From positions 6,758,001 through 6,822,000 of the forward strand of contig NZ_CP139558.1 of NCBI RefSeq assembly GCF_034262375.1: a DNA stretch of 64,000 bases. The letters run 5' to 3'. The translations under genes were made by a program, and so were the position numbers. Positions 53,368 to 62,455 of the stretch are shown piece after piece. Position 1 is the first letter of the stretch. Each line of letters begins with the position of its first letter. A model generated the notes under the pieces. The model had not been told where the DNA came from, ran no database searches, and was given only the letters and a program-made list of their open reading frames with translations. The stretch is from Mucilaginibacter sabulilitoris (GTDB lineage: Bacteria; Bacteroidota; Bacteroidia; Sphingobacteriales; Sphingobacteriaceae).

Positions 53368-54924
53368 TCAGGCTTTCCATTTTCTGAGGTTATGAGCGAT
53401 GGATAATAACCCTATTTCTACCTCTGTTTTGGACATTCCTTTCAACAGGAATCGTCTGAAACCATGATTGTGCTTCAGTTGTGCGAATACCGGCTCCACA
53501 TCGGCGGGTCTTCGTTTTCGGTATTTGATGCCCTGTTCTGTATTCAATCTTTCCGTCGCTGCCTGTTTATGTTTTCTCAGACTGTGGTTGATCTCGACGA
53601 TCCGGTTGCCGGGGTTTTGGTGGCATACGCCCCGCATCGGACAGCCTTCACAGTTCTGCGCCTGATAGCGGCTGATCAACTGCAGAAAACCTGAAGAAGT
53701 TATCCGCTGACCGTCGCCAACATGGTGCATGCGCTGGCCCATCGGGCAGGTGAGATAATTCTCCGCTTCGTTATAATGCAGACTATCGTTACTGAATGCT
53801 TTGATACCTTCTTTTTGTTCCTTGTCGAACGTATTGTATTTGATATAAGCTTCAATACCTTTTTGCTGCAGCACACCATAGTTCTCGTCCGAGCCGTAAC
53901 CTGCATCGGCAACTATCGCTTTGGGCAGTTCTTTATAAAGGGATTCGTACTGTTCGATATGTGATGGTAGCGTTTGGTAATCGGTCGGGGTCTGGTGCAG
54001 CGTGTAATTGAGAATGAACTGCTCTTGGGTGGAGATCTGTAGGTTATAAGCAGGCTTGAGTTGCCCATTCAGCATATGATCTTCTTTCATCCGCATGAAC
54101 GTGGCATCCGGGTCCGTCTTTGACATACTGTTACGCCCAGCCAATAACTTTTCCTGTTCATCATATTTGGCCAGGTTCTCCGGCCAATGCTTTTTTGCAT
54201 AGTTCAGCTTTTGTTTTACTTTCCCCGCCACGTCTTCCTTATCCTCCAATGCCGCGTTGATCTTTGAGATCGTTTCTTTCACTTTCTCAGGGTTGATCTC
54301 GCTGTATTCCAGCGGTGCGGTGTCTTTGAGTTCTTCAGCAGCAATACTTTGCGCATAGCCCCATAACTCATCAAGCTGGGCTTTCATCTTCTCTTTACTG
54401 TTCTTTATGCTTTTACCCCATACAAAAGTGTACTTGTTCGCCACCGATTCGATCTTGGTGCCATCAGTGAAAATGGCCTCCTTCAATGATACAATTCCTT
54501 CCTGTTGTAATAAAAGAACGATCTGTGAGAATATCTGCTTTAGTACCCCTGATAGCTTTTCACTGCGAAAACGGTTGATGGTATTGTGGTCGGGCTTTTT
54601 CATGCCCAATAACCACATGAAGTGAACGTTCTGGGCCGCCTGCTCCTCCAGTTTACGTGAGGAATAGGTATTGGTCAGATAACCATAAACCAGCAGTTTC
54701 AGCATCAGCCGGGGATGAAAACTCGACGCGCCGCCGCCTTTGTACTTCCGGTTGAGTGGCTTGACATCGACCGCGTCAACCACCTGTTTAACTATCCGTA
54801 CCGGATGACCTGCCGGTACCAATTCTTCCAGTTTATACGGTAAAAACGTTAACTGGTCCGGATCATATTCCTTAAAGACTACCTTGCCTCCCATGCCTTT
54901 AAGATACACAAAAAACCGCCCCAT
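53368..54924 (-). CDS. IS1182-family transposase
   Basis: 518 residues, intact. The N-terminal InsH-like domain (FKEYDPDQLTFLP, LMLKLLVYGYLTN, NTINRFRSEKL) is followed by a DDE domain. Likely acidic residues are in FTDGTKIES, IVADAGYGSDENY and the later glutamate-containing helix near RRPADVEPVF. A cysteine cluster (NCEGCPMRGVC) is typical of this family. The start lies inside the right inverted repeat area, 31 bases from the IS end. Probably active or recently so. Confidence 0.93.
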   Translation of the reverse strand: MGRFFVYLKGMGGKVVFKEYDPDQLTFLPYKLEELVPAGHPVRIVKQVVDAVDVKPLNRKYKGGGASSFHPRLMLKLLVYGYLTNTYSSRKLEEQAAQNVHFMWLLGMKKPDHNTINRFRSEKLSGVLKQIFSQIVLLLQQEGIVSLKEAIFTDGTKIESVANKYTFVWGKSIKNSKEKMKAQLDELWGYAQSIAAEELKDTAPLEYSEINPEKVKETISKINAALEDKEDVAGKVKQKLNYAKKHWPENLAKYDEQEKLLAGRNSMSKTDPDATFMRMKEDHMLNGQLKPAYNLQISTQEQFILNYTLHQTPTDYQTLPSHIEQYESLYKELPKAIVADAGYGSDENYGVLQQKGIEAYIKYNTFDKEQKEGIKAFSNDSLHYNEAENYLTCPMGQRMHHVGDGQRITSSGFLQLISRYQAQNCEGCPMRGVCHQNPGNRIVEINHSLRKHKQAATERLNTEQGIKYRKRRPADVEPVFAQLKHNHGFRRFLLKGMSKTEVEIGLLSIAHNLRKWKA

Positions 54925-54943
54925 ATTTGACTTATGAGACGGC
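54910..54943 (-). terminator. Inward-reading terminator in the IS right end
   Basis: On the minus strand the right inverted repeat gives a gccgtctcata stem with tatggggcggt and then TTTTTT. It overlaps the transposase start region, so it may also limit transposase expression from outside promoters. Confidence 0.65.
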
Positions 54944-54955
54944 TTCTTCTTGTTT

Positions 54956-54961
54956 TATATA
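54956..54961. repeat. Target-site duplication TATATA, right
   Basis: Partner of 53212-53217. Confidence 0.6.
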
Positions 54962-54974
54962 GTACGTTAATCAA

Positions 54975-55358
54975 TTAGTCAATAAAGAAAAATGCTTTTT
55001 GATCATATTCCTTATACACATGTACCTTCTTTTTAACAATCTCGTTGTTTGCGGTAACTTCAATTGTATAGTCACCATTATCAAGGTTGGTAAAAACATA
55101 CCCTTTTGCTGCATTGGCTTTATTAGGTAAAAAATCCTTTATCAGGATATTTCTTTCATTATCGTAAATCATCACATAAGGGTTACATTTTTCTGTTTTT
55201 ACAACGTTTATATAAACGCCACGGTCCTTAAGCATTGATGATAGCATTATACTGTTTTTAGCGCTTACTGTATCGTTTTTAATTTTGGCAGGTGTTGTGG
55301 CGAAAGCGCTCAGGCTTAGTAAGAGAAATAATGCCGAAAGTTTAATTGAGTTTTTCAT
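54975..55358 (-). CDS. Small secreted protein of unknown function
   Basis: 127 residues. A signal peptide (about 1-21, SLSAFATTPA) is followed by a single beta-sandwich-like domain: VYINVVKTEKCNPYVMIYD, YVFTNLDNGDYTIEVTAN, then KVHVYKEYDQKAFFFID. It resembles the small DUF3244-like secreted domains of Bacteroidota, but I cannot fix the family. The right IS end lies 19 bases after its stop codon. Confidence 0.7.
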   Translation of the reverse strand: MKNSIKLSALFLLLSLSAFATTPAKIKNDTVSAKNSIMLSSMLKDRGVYINVVKTEKCNPYVMIYDNERNILIKDFLPNKANAAKGYVFTNLDNGDYTIEVTANNEIVKKKVHVYKEYDQKAFFFID

Positions 55359-55699
55359 GATATTTAATTAAAAAATGCTGCTGAATTAGTTTTTTTTTAT
55401 TCAAAGCAATAGCATTTTTAAATGCAAAAAAAATCAATTATACCACCCATCTATAATCATAGACAAAGCTGGTTTACTAATCGTCAAACCTCAAAAACAG
55501 CTAATAATCAGTAATTTAAGGCATTAATAGTTCAATCAGGGCTGTTTGTGGGGTAATTTAGGCTATTCGTCGAATATGAAGGCAAATTTGAGTGGCAGCA
55601 TCGCGCAATTAGAGGAATAGAGACACACCCAAAATTGTTAGAAAATTAAGATGCCATTGGGTGTAAAAAAGCCTCTTCTACGCCATGATTTCAGCTCAT
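55359..55699. other. Intergenic region upstream of the small secreted gene and downstream of dnaK
   Basis: About 340 AT-rich bases with no gene and no strong repeat. A minus-strand promoter for the small secreted gene is presumably here, but no clear TAnnTTTG pair was found. Confidence 0.5.
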
Positions 55700-55738
55700 A
55701 AAAAAGCCCGGTACAGAAAATCCTGACCGGGCTTTTTA
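55700..55738. terminator. Terminator after dnaK
   Basis: aaaaagcccggt / accgggcttttt stem, symmetrical, 19 bases after the dnaK stop codon. Confidence 0.9.
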
Positions 55739-55756
55739 TTATTAAAATAACACTTA

Positions 55757-57670
55757 TTATTTTGTATCGTCTTTTACTTCTTCAAAGTCAACATCGGTTA
55801 CCGTGTCGCCTTGATCCTGCGGACCTGCACCTGGGGCACCTTCTGCACCTGGCTGACCTCCCGCTTCGGCAGAGGCTTTATACATCTCTTCAGATGCGGT
55901 AGCCCATGCGGCATTCAGTTCAGTTTGAGCAGTTTCAATGTCGGCTAAGTTTTTAGATGCATAAGCATCTTTCAACTTTTTCAGACCATCTTCGATGGGT
56001 CCTTTTTTATCGGCCGAAATTTTGTCACCGTATTCTTTCAGTTGTTTTTCTGTCGAAAAGATCAGGGCATCGGCAGCGTTCAGTTTTTCAACTTCTTCTT
56101 TTGCCTTTTGATCCGCGTCAGCATTTGCTTCAGCCTCGTCCTTCATCTTTTTGATCTCGGCATCAGTTAAGCCAGATGAAGCCTCGATACGGATTTTTTG
56201 CTCTTTACCGGTTGCTTTATCTTTTGCAGATACATGTAATATACCGTTGGCATCAATATCAAAAGTTACTTCAATTTGAGGCACACCGCGAGGTGCTGGT
56301 GGTATACCATCCAAATGGAAACGGCCTATAGTACGGTTACCCGCAGCCATTGGGCGCTCACCTTGTAGTATGTGGATCTCAACTGATGGCTGGCTATCGC
56401 TGGCGGTTGAGAACGTTTCTGATTTTTTGGTTGGGATAGTTGTGTTTGACTCAATTAATTTAGTCATTACACCACCCATAGTTTCAATACCTAGTGAAAG
56501 CGGGGTAACATCTAACAACAACACATCTTTAACCTCACCGGTTAATACGCCACCTTGAATAGCAGCACCAATTGCTACAACCTCATCTGGGTTAACACCT
56601 TTTGAAGGTGCTTTGCCAAAGAATTTTTGTACAGCTTCCTGTATAGCAGGAATACGTGTTGAACCACCTACCAGGATCACTTCGTCGATATCTGAAGTAC
56701 TGTAACCGGCATTTTTTAAAGCTGTCTTACAAGGCTCAATAGTACGTTTGATTAAGCTATCAGCAAGTTGCTCAAATTTAGCACGTGTTAAAGTTTTAAC
56801 TAAGTGCTTTGGCATACCATCGGCAGCTGTGATATATGGTAAATTAACTTCTGTTTGAGCTGAGCTTGATAATTCAATTTTAGCTTTTTCAGCAGATTCT
56901 TTTAAGCGTTGTAAAGCCATTGGATCTTTACGCAGATCAATACCTTCGTCACTTTTAAATTCATCAGCCAACCAGTCAATAATTACCTGGTCAAAGTCAT
57001 CACCACCTAAGTGAGTATCACCATCGGTTGATTTCACTTCAAATACGCCATCACCTAATTCAAGGATTGATACGTCATGTGTACCACCACCGCAGTCAAA
57101 CACGGCAATTTTCATATCCTTGTGCGCTTTGTCAAAGCCATAAGCTAAGGCAGCAGCAGTCGGTTCGTTAATGATACGGCGTACTTTTAAACCAGCAATT
57201 TCACCGGCTTCTTTTGTAGCCTGACGTTGTGCATCATTAAAATAAGCTGGTACGGTAATAACCGCTTCAGTAACTTCGGTACCTAAAAAGTCTTCAGCTG
57301 TTTTCTTCATTTTCTGAAGTATCATTGCTGAAATTTCTTGCGGAGTGTATTTACGGTCGCCAATTTCAACACGCGGGGTGTTATTGTCGCCTTTTACTAC
57401 CTTGTAAGGTACGCGGGCAGCTTCACTGGTAACTTCGTTAAACTGGTTACCCATAAAGCGTTTGATAGAAGAAATAGTTTTTGTAGGATTAGTGATAGCC
57501 TGACGTTTAGCCGGATCACCAACTTTACGCTCGCCGTTATCAATAAACGCTACAACGGATGGCGTAGTACGTTTGCCCTCGCTGTTGGCTATAACTACAG
57601 GCTCATTACCTTCCATTACAGCTACGCAGGAGTTTGTTGTTCCTAAGTCGATTCCAATTATTTTAGACAT
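55757..57670 (-). CDS. dnaK: Chaperone DnaK (Hsp70)
   Basis: 637 residues. GIDLGTTNSCVAVMEG at the N-terminus, FDCGGGTHDVSILELG (phosphate-2; an H replaces the more usual F in TFD), VGGSTRIPAIQE and the linker DVLLLDVTPLSLGIET are seen. The peptide-binding domain and helical lid follow, and the C-terminus ends in a glycine-rich run and acidic EEVKDDTK. grpE and dnaJ are not adjacent. Monocistronic with a strong terminator. Confidence 0.97.
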   Translation of the reverse strand: MSKIIGIDLGTTNSCVAVMEGNEPVVIANSEGKRTTPSVVAFIDNGERKVGDPAKRQAITNPTKTISSIKRFMGNQFNEVTSEAARVPYKVVKGDNNTPRVEIGDRKYTPQEISAMILQKMKKTAEDFLGTEVTEAVITVPAYFNDAQRQATKEAGEIAGLKVRRIINEPTAAALAYGFDKAHKDMKIAVFDCGGGTHDVSILELGDGVFEVKSTDGDTHLGGDDFDQVIIDWLADEFKSDEGIDLRKDPMALQRLKESAEKAKIELSSSAQTEVNLPYITAADGMPKHLVKTLTRAKFEQLADSLIKRTIEPCKTALKNAGYSTSDIDEVILVGGSTRIPAIQEAVQKFFGKAPSKGVNPDEVVAIGAAIQGGVLTGEVKDVLLLDVTPLSLGIETMGGVMTKLIESNTTIPTKKSETFSTASDSQPSVEIHILQGERPMAAGNRTIGRFHLDGIPPAPRGVPQIEVTFDIDANGILHVSAKDKATGKEQKIRIEASSGLTDAEIKKMKDEAEANADADQKAKEEVEKLNAADALIFSTEKQLKEYGDKISADKKGPIEDGLKKLKDAYASKNLADIETAQTELNAAWATASEEMYKASAEAGGQPGAEGAPGAGPQDQGDTVTDVDFEEVKDDTK

Positions 57671-57694
57671 ATGATTGTGTTTTCTTGATTTAAT

Positions 57695-57946
57695 ATGTTT
57701 ACTAACAACAGCTATTTATCAACGTTTGTGCCAATATGCATTTGGCAGGATTATAGTCAGGATGTCAAATATTGCGTCAGAAAAAACAATCGTATTGGTG
57801 ACAGGTTGGCAGAATTTGACCTAATGCCAAGGGGTGTAGCTATTGGAGATGGTAAGGAGATATTACCTGCCAATGATTTGAAACAGTATAAAATAACTGC
57901 TGCTATGCAAAGCATCATTATTGCCCTAAAACAGGCTTACAAATGA
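57695..57946 (+). pseudogene. Possible gene remnant (83-codon frame)
   Basis: The second half reads like a real protein (NNRIGDRLAEFDLMPRGVAI, then ILPANDLKQYKITAAMQ), while the first 25 residues do not. The stop codon lies inside a hairpin that serves the convergent gene. It may be the C-terminal stub of a lost gene. I do not recognise the parent family. Confidence 0.3.
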
Positions 57947-57961
57947 TGCGTAAGCCTGTTT
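57928..57961 (-). terminator. Terminator of the SnoaL-like gene
   Basis: aaacaggcttac / gtaagcctgttt stem; on the minus strand it follows the stop codon at 57977 by about 15 bases and leads into TTTTAGGG. Confidence 0.65.
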
Positions 57962-57976
57962 CATATTTTATGCAAT

Positions 57977-58459
57977 CTATTTAGAAGCCTCCATAAGAGG
58001 GCTTTGATCGTAATAAGAAATTTCGACCATTATTTTCCCGTCCTTATTGAACTCATCAAACTGAACCAGGTGAAATGTAGCCGTCTTTTTTGTTTTCTTA
58101 TTAACTGCGGTCACCTTCCACCATGATTGTACGGTAAACGGATCTTTATCATATTCTAATGCATCGGGGTAACCAACTTTAACTACTTTTATTTGTTCCC
58201 ATTTATCGGCAATGTCTGCCCAACCTTTTTTCTGATCAGCAAGGGAGATCTTTGTAGGGCTTGATGGATCATAAAATTTAGCTGTGTCAGCATAAAGTTT
58301 ATATAACCCCTCCCAGTCCTGCTTTATAAATAGATCAGTTGAGTTGTTAACGATAGTAATGTAAGGGTGTTCTTTGTAAATAGTGCCATTCTTTAAAACA
58401 TTTTGAGCTAATGTGGTACCGGCAAACAATGTAAATACCAGGATTAAAAGATTTTTCAT
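57977..58459 (-). CDS. Secreted NTF2/SnoaL-like protein
   Basis: 160 residues from MKNLLILVFTLFAG; a longer upstream frame is rejected because the signal peptide starts here (ending TTLAQ). The mature part has the cone-shaped NTF2-like pattern: VNNSTDLFIKQDWEGLYKLY, AKFYDPSSP, FTVQSWWKVTAVNKKTKK, FHLVQFDEFNKDGKI. Ligand unknown; enzymatic role not shown. Monocistronic. Confidence 0.8.
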   Translation of the reverse strand: MKNLLILVFTLFAGTTLAQNVLKNGTIYKEHPYITIVNNSTDLFIKQDWEGLYKLYADTAKFYDPSSPTKISLADQKKGWADIADKWEQIKVVKVGYPDALEYDKDPFTVQSWWKVTAVNKKTKKTATFHLVQFDEFNKDGKIMVEISYYDQSPLMEASK

Positions 58460-58801
58460 GTTTTCTAAAATTTTAGGGGTTAAGATTAGATACATATTTC
58501 TATTAAATTTAATCAATATCTCAGAATTACATCTTTACAATTTACTGGCTATAAGACCATTACAATACACAATATCATTTCCTTTTATGTAAAACCCATA
58601 ACAAAAACAGGAATAAGCTGCGAAATAGTTAATCTTTAAATTTAACAACACACCCTTGCCCGGTAACAAAACCAAGATTACCTTAAGTTGTAAAGTTTGG
58701 CAGATGATCTACAGCATGGTAGATAAAAAAGTACGGTCACAAAAAAAACGCGCTGATCAAATGACCAGGGCGTTTCTTTATAAAGCAGAGAATAGTTTAA
58801 A

Positions 58802-59398
58802 TTATTCTCCTTTTTCTGCGTTCTCTTCGTTTTCCGGAGTTGCAGGAGCTTCTGCAGCTGGAGTTTCGGTGGCTTCGGCAACTGGTGCTTCGGCTTTAAC
58901 TTCTTCAACAACTTCTGCTTCTTCAGCAGGTGCAGCAACTTCTTTAGCGGCAGCTGGCGCAGCAGCCTTAGCTTTTGATGAACCACCACGACGACGAGTT
59001 GATTTTTTAGCTGCAGCTGCAGTATCAGCACCGTAAACAGTGTTGTAATCAACTAATTCAATGATTGCCATCTCAGCGTTATCGCCTAAACGGTTTTCTA
59101 ACTTAACAATACGGGTGTAACCACCTGGACGGTTAGCTATTTTCTCGGCAATTTCGCGGAACAGGATAGTAGTAGCATCCTTGTCTTGCAGGTAGCTAAA
59201 TACTGTACGACGAGAGTGCGTAGTATCGTTTTTTGATTTTGTTAATAAAGGCTCAACATAACCGCGTAAAACTTTTGCTTTTGCTAATGTTGTAGTGATA
59301 CGCTTGTGTAAAATAAGCGAAGTTGCCATGTTAGCCAGCATCGCTTTGCGGTGGCTGGTAGTACGGCCTAAGTGATTGTTTTTGTTTCCGTGTCTCAT
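58802..59398 (-). CDS. rplQ: 50S ribosomal protein L17 with extended acidic tail
   Basis: 198 residues. The first 120 are a normal L17 (MRHGNKNNHLGRTTSHRKAM, LQDKDATTILFREIAEKI). The rest is an extension beginning KKSTRRRGGSSKAKAAAP and turning into alternating A, E, V and P residues ending ENEENAEKGE. Bacterial L17 usually ends near 120-140, though long tails occur in Bacteroidota. Last gene of the alpha operon, 196 bases after rpoA. Confidence 0.96.
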   Translation of the reverse strand: MRHGNKNNHLGRTTSHRKAMLANMATSLILHKRITTTLAKAKVLRGYVEPLLTKSKNDTTHSRRTVFSYLQDKDATTILFREIAEKIANRPGGYTRIVKLENRLGDNAEMAIIELVDYNTVYGADTAAAAKKSTRRRGGSSKAKAAAPAAAKEVAAPAEEAEVVEEVKAEAPVAEATETPAAEAPATPENEENAEKGE

Positions 59399-59594
59399 TG
59401 TTATTAAATTATTTCACGTGCATACCGTCCGGCGATTAACTCAAGCCTTCGGAATTATGCTTTCGCTCATTATTAGTTGTGAGTTTTAAGTGATAAGTAG
59501 TGAGTTTAAACTCTAAAAACTAACTACCTTTATTAATTGGATTAAGTTCAGAGGTTGAGAAAAACTCAACACTCAGAACTCAAAACTTTTTAAA
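59399..59594. other. rpoA-rplQ spacer with palindromic sequence
   Basis: 196 bases containing gtgagttttaagtgataagtagtgagttt and, further on, gagaaaaactcaacactcagaactc (quoted in part), which pair with one another imperfectly. It resembles the mreB-mreC spacer. Confidence 0.5.
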
Positions 59595-60587
59595 TTATTC
59601 TTCGTCTAACTTAAATTTAGACAGATTCATACCAAAAGATAAACCTTTTGATTTAACCAGGTCCTGGATTTCAGTTAATGACTTTTTACCAAAGTTTCTG
59701 AACTTCAGCATATCGGCAACATCGTACGATACTAAATCGGCCAGGCTGCGAATATCAGCAGCTTTAAGGCAATTCAATGCACGTACAGAAAGGTCAAGAT
59801 CAACCAGTTCAGTTTTCAGGATCTTGCGCATGTGCAGGATTTCCTCGTCAACCTCTTTGGTTTCTTCTTTAGCTTGTGCTTCAAGCATCATGTTCTCATC
59901 GCTGAACAGCATAAAGTGCTGAATAAGTATCTTAGCAGCTTCTTTTAATGCGTCTTCAGGGTGAATTGAGCCATCGGTAGCAATATCCAGAACTAATTTT
60001 TCATAGTCGGTTTTTTGCTCAACACGATAGTTTTCAATGGTATATTTTACGTTTTTTATAGGCGTAAAGATGGAATCAATGGCAATTACACCAACGTTCG
60101 CATCCGGGTTTTTATTTTCCTCGCTCGGAACATAACCACGGCCTTTGCCAACAGTAAGCTCTATTTCAAGCGTTACTGATGAATCCATGTTACAGATAAC
60201 CAGATCAGGGTTTAAAACAGTAAAGTTATTAGAGAATTTAGTAATATCTCCAGCTTTAAAAGCGTCCTGGCCATTTATTATAACAAATATCTTTTCGTTA
60301 TCGCCAGACTCACCTGTTTTTTTGAAACGAACTTGTTTAAGGTTCAAAATGATCTCGGTAACATCTTCAACAACTCCTTTTATGGTTGAAAACTCATGCG
60401 TAACTCCTGAAAAACGTACAGAAGTAATGGCATAACCTTCGAGTGATGAAAGTAAGATACGACGCAGAGCATTACCAATGGTTACACCGAAGCCTGGTTC
60501 TAACGGACGAAACTCAAACGTACCATCAAAATCGTTTGCTTTCTGCATGATAACCTTGTCTGGTTTTTGAAATGCTAAAATTGCCAT
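59595..60587 (-). CDS. rpoA: RNA polymerase alpha subunit
   Basis: 330 residues. The N-terminal dimerisation domain (EFRPLEPGFGVTIGNALRRILLSSLEGYA, partly quoted) and the C-terminal domain (VDLDLSVRALNCLKAADI, MLKFRNFGKKSLTEIQDLV) are complete. It scaffolds RNA polymerase and contacts regulators. In the standard place between rpsD and rplQ. Confidence 0.98.
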   Translation of the reverse strand: MAILAFQKPDKVIMQKANDFDGTFEFRPLEPGFGVTIGNALRRILLSSLEGYAITSVRFSGVTHEFSTIKGVVEDVTEIILNLKQVRFKKTGESGDNEKIFVIINGQDAFKAGDITKFSNNFTVLNPDLVICNMDSSVTLEIELTVGKGRGYVPSEENKNPDANVGVIAIDSIFTPIKNVKYTIENYRVEQKTDYEKLVLDIATDGSIHPEDALKEAAKILIQHFMLFSDENMMLEAQAKEETKEVDEEILHMRKILKTELVDLDLSVRALNCLKAADIRSLADLVSYDVADMLKFRNFGKKSLTEIQDLVKSKGLSFGMNLSKFKLDEE

Positions 60588-60682
60588 TTATATCCTTTGT
60601 TTATTGTTTACTAATTGAATTGATTTAAACCACGAAAATGATTGACATAAAATGCCAACCATCCCATGGATAATTATCGTTA

Positions 60683-61291
60683 TTATTTTGAGTACAACTC
60701 GACGATTAGGTTTTCCTTAATGTTTTCAGGGATCTCATCGCGGTTAGGATAGTTCAGGAATTTACCTGTTAAGGCATTAGCATCCCATTCTAACCAGCTG
60801 TATTTGTTGATTCTTCTTCCGGCTACAGATGTAGTAATAGCTTCTAATGATTTAGATTTTTCACGTACTGAAATCACATCACCAGCTTTTAAAGCATAAG
60901 AAGCAATGTTTACAACAGCTCCGTTTACGTTAATGTGTTTGTGATTTACCAGCTGACGTGCTGCCGAACGTGTAGGAGCAATACCTAAACGATAAACAGC
61001 GTTATCTAAACGGGCCTCTAAAAATTTCAACAGGTTTTCGCCTGTGATACCTTCTTTGGCTGATGCACGGTGAAATAAGTTTTCGAACTGACGCTCTAAT
61101 ACACCATAAGTATATTTAACTTTTTGTTTCTCCTGCAACTGAGTTGAATACTCAGATTGTTTTCCACGACGTTTGGAAGCACCGTGCATTCCTGGTGGAT
61201 AATTTTTACGTTCTAACGCTTTATCCGGACCGAAGATCGGCTCACGGAAACGGCGTGCAATTTTGGATTTTGGACCTGTATATCTTGCCAT
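60683..61291 (-). CDS. rpsD: 30S ribosomal protein S4
   Basis: 202 residues. MARYTGPKSKIARRFREP, GMHGASKRRGKQSEYS and the S4 RNA-binding domain (LEARLDNAVYRLGIAPTRS, LVNHKHINVNG) are present. It starts 16S rRNA assembly and in many bacteria represses its own operon. No four-cysteine zinc motif, so the zinc-free form. Confidence 0.98.
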   Translation of the reverse strand: MARYTGPKSKIARRFREPIFGPDKALERKNYPPGMHGASKRRGKQSEYSTQLQEKQKVKYTYGVLERQFENLFHRASAKEGITGENLLKFLEARLDNAVYRLGIAPTRSAARQLVNHKHINVNGAVVNIASYALKAGDVISVREKSKSLEAITTSVAGRRINKYSWLEWDANALTGKFLNYPNRDEIPENIKENLIVELYSK

Positions 61292-61358
61292 TTTTGTGTG
61301 TTCTTAAAGTATCAGGCAACCTGTAGCTGCTGAATCTTAGCTTTAAAAAATCTGTTAA

Positions 61359-61748
61359 TTAAACTCTTCTTCTTTTTGACGGACGGCAACCATTGTGTGG
61401 AAGCGGTGTAATGTCTTTTATTGTAGTAACTTCAATACCTGCAGTTTGTAAAGTACGGATAGCTGACTCACGACCGGCACCCGGGCCTTTTACAAATACT
61501 TCAACTTTACGTAAGCCTAAATCATAAGCAACTTTACCACAATCGGCGGCAGCTTGTGAAGCAGCGTAAGGAGTATTCTTTTTTGAACCTTTAAAGCCCA
61601 TTTTACCAGCTGAAGACCATGATACAGCCTGACCGGTTTTGTTGGTTAGGGTTATAATAATGTTGTTAAAAGTTGCATTGATGTGTGCTTCGCCAACTGG
61701 CTCAACGATAACAATACGCTTTTTGGTAACTTTTTTAGTTTTAGCCAT
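61359..61748 (-). CDS. rpsK: 30S ribosomal protein S11
   Basis: 129 residues. GEAHINATFNNIIITLTNK, SWSSAGKMGFKGSKKNTPYA and the PHNGCRPSKRRRV end are conserved. It lies on the platform of the 30S subunit beside the mRNA exit. Confidence 0.98.
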   Translation of the reverse strand: MAKTKKVTKKRIVIVEPVGEAHINATFNNIIITLTNKTGQAVSWSSAGKMGFKGSKKNTPYAASQAAADCGKVAYDLGLRKVEVFVKGPGAGRESAIRTLQTAGIEVTTIKDITPLPHNGCRPSKRRRV

Positions 61749-61881
61749 TTTTTTAATTATTGAGTTAGTGGATTACTTAGTTAGTGAATAACTCGGACCC
61801 ATTAACTGTTTTTATAATTTTCTGTTCCTAACAACTACCGGGCTATCACACAGGTGCAGCCCTTCAGTCGTTAATCAATTA

Positions 61882-62259
61882 TTATTTAGTAGCTTTCTTT
61901 TTGTTAGCAACTGTTTTACGTTTTCCTTTACGGGTACGTGAATTGTTTTTAGTACGCTGACCACGTAATGGTAAACCTTTACGGTGACGTGTACCACGGT
62001 AACAACCTATATCCATTAAACGTTTGATGTTAAGTTGTACTTCTGAACGAAGTGAACCTTCCACCTTGATTTGATCGTTAATGATTGTACGGATTGAGGT
62101 TAACTGCTCATCAGTCCAGTCTTGAACTTTTGTGTTAAAATCAATACCAGCTTCAGTCAAAATTCTTTGAGCTGTTGAGCGGCCGATGCCGTAAATGTAG
62201 GTAAGTCCAATCTCACCTCTTTTGTTTTTCGGTAAATCTATACCTGAAATCCTTGCCAT
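61882..62259 (-). CDS. rpsM: 30S ribosomal protein S13
   Basis: 125 residues. MARISGIDLPKNKRGEIGLT, YIYGIGRSTAQRIL and the GLPLRGQRTKNNSRTRKGK tail are typical. It sits in the 30S head and bridges to the 50S subunit. Confidence 0.98.
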   Translation of the reverse strand: MARISGIDLPKNKRGEIGLTYIYGIGRSTAQRILTEAGIDFNTKVQDWTDEQLTSIRTIINDQIKVEGSLRSEVQLNIKRLMDIGCYRGTRHRKGLPLRGQRTKNNSRTRKGKRKTVANKKKATK

Positions 62260-62330
62260 ATTTATTGTTTGTTTTTTAGATGATAACCGAACGGCGGGCC
62301 ACCGTTGTACGGATTATCACAATTTTTTAA

Positions 62331-62447
62331 TTATCCCTGACGCTGTTTGTATTTAGGATTCTTTTTGTTAATAACATAAAGTTTCCCGTTACGGCGAATG
62401 ATCTTGCAATCAGCGCTGCGTTTTTTAATGGATGCTCTAACTTTCAT
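62331..62447 (-). CDS. rpmJ: 50S ribosomal protein L36
   Basis: 38 residues, ATG at 62445-62447, stop at 62331-62333. MKVRASIKKRSADCKIIRRN followed by a basic end NKKNPKYKQRQG. It retains Cys14 but the usual zinc-ligand cysteine CxxC/H pattern is incomplete (DCKIIRR, no later Cys or His), so this is the non-zinc (C-minus) form. Between infA and rpsM, its canonical position. Confidence 0.95.
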   Translation of the reverse strand: MKVRASIKKRSADCKIIRRNGKLYVINKKNPKYKQRQG

Positions 62448-62455
62448 CTCTTTGT

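Larger units (their letters stand above)
53218..54955. mobile_element. Complete IS1182-family insertion sequence (about 1738 bp)
   Basis: 46-base terminal inverted repeats (53218-53263 and 54910-54955) beginning AAACAAGAAGAAGCCGTCTC differ at only two positions. They enclose one intact transposase gene and are flanked by TATATA on both sides. Each end also contains a hairpin plus T-run reading inwards (left: stem 53230-53241/53247-53258, T-run 53258-53264). The insertion falls between two stop codons of convergent genes and disrupts no coding region. Confidence 0.88.
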
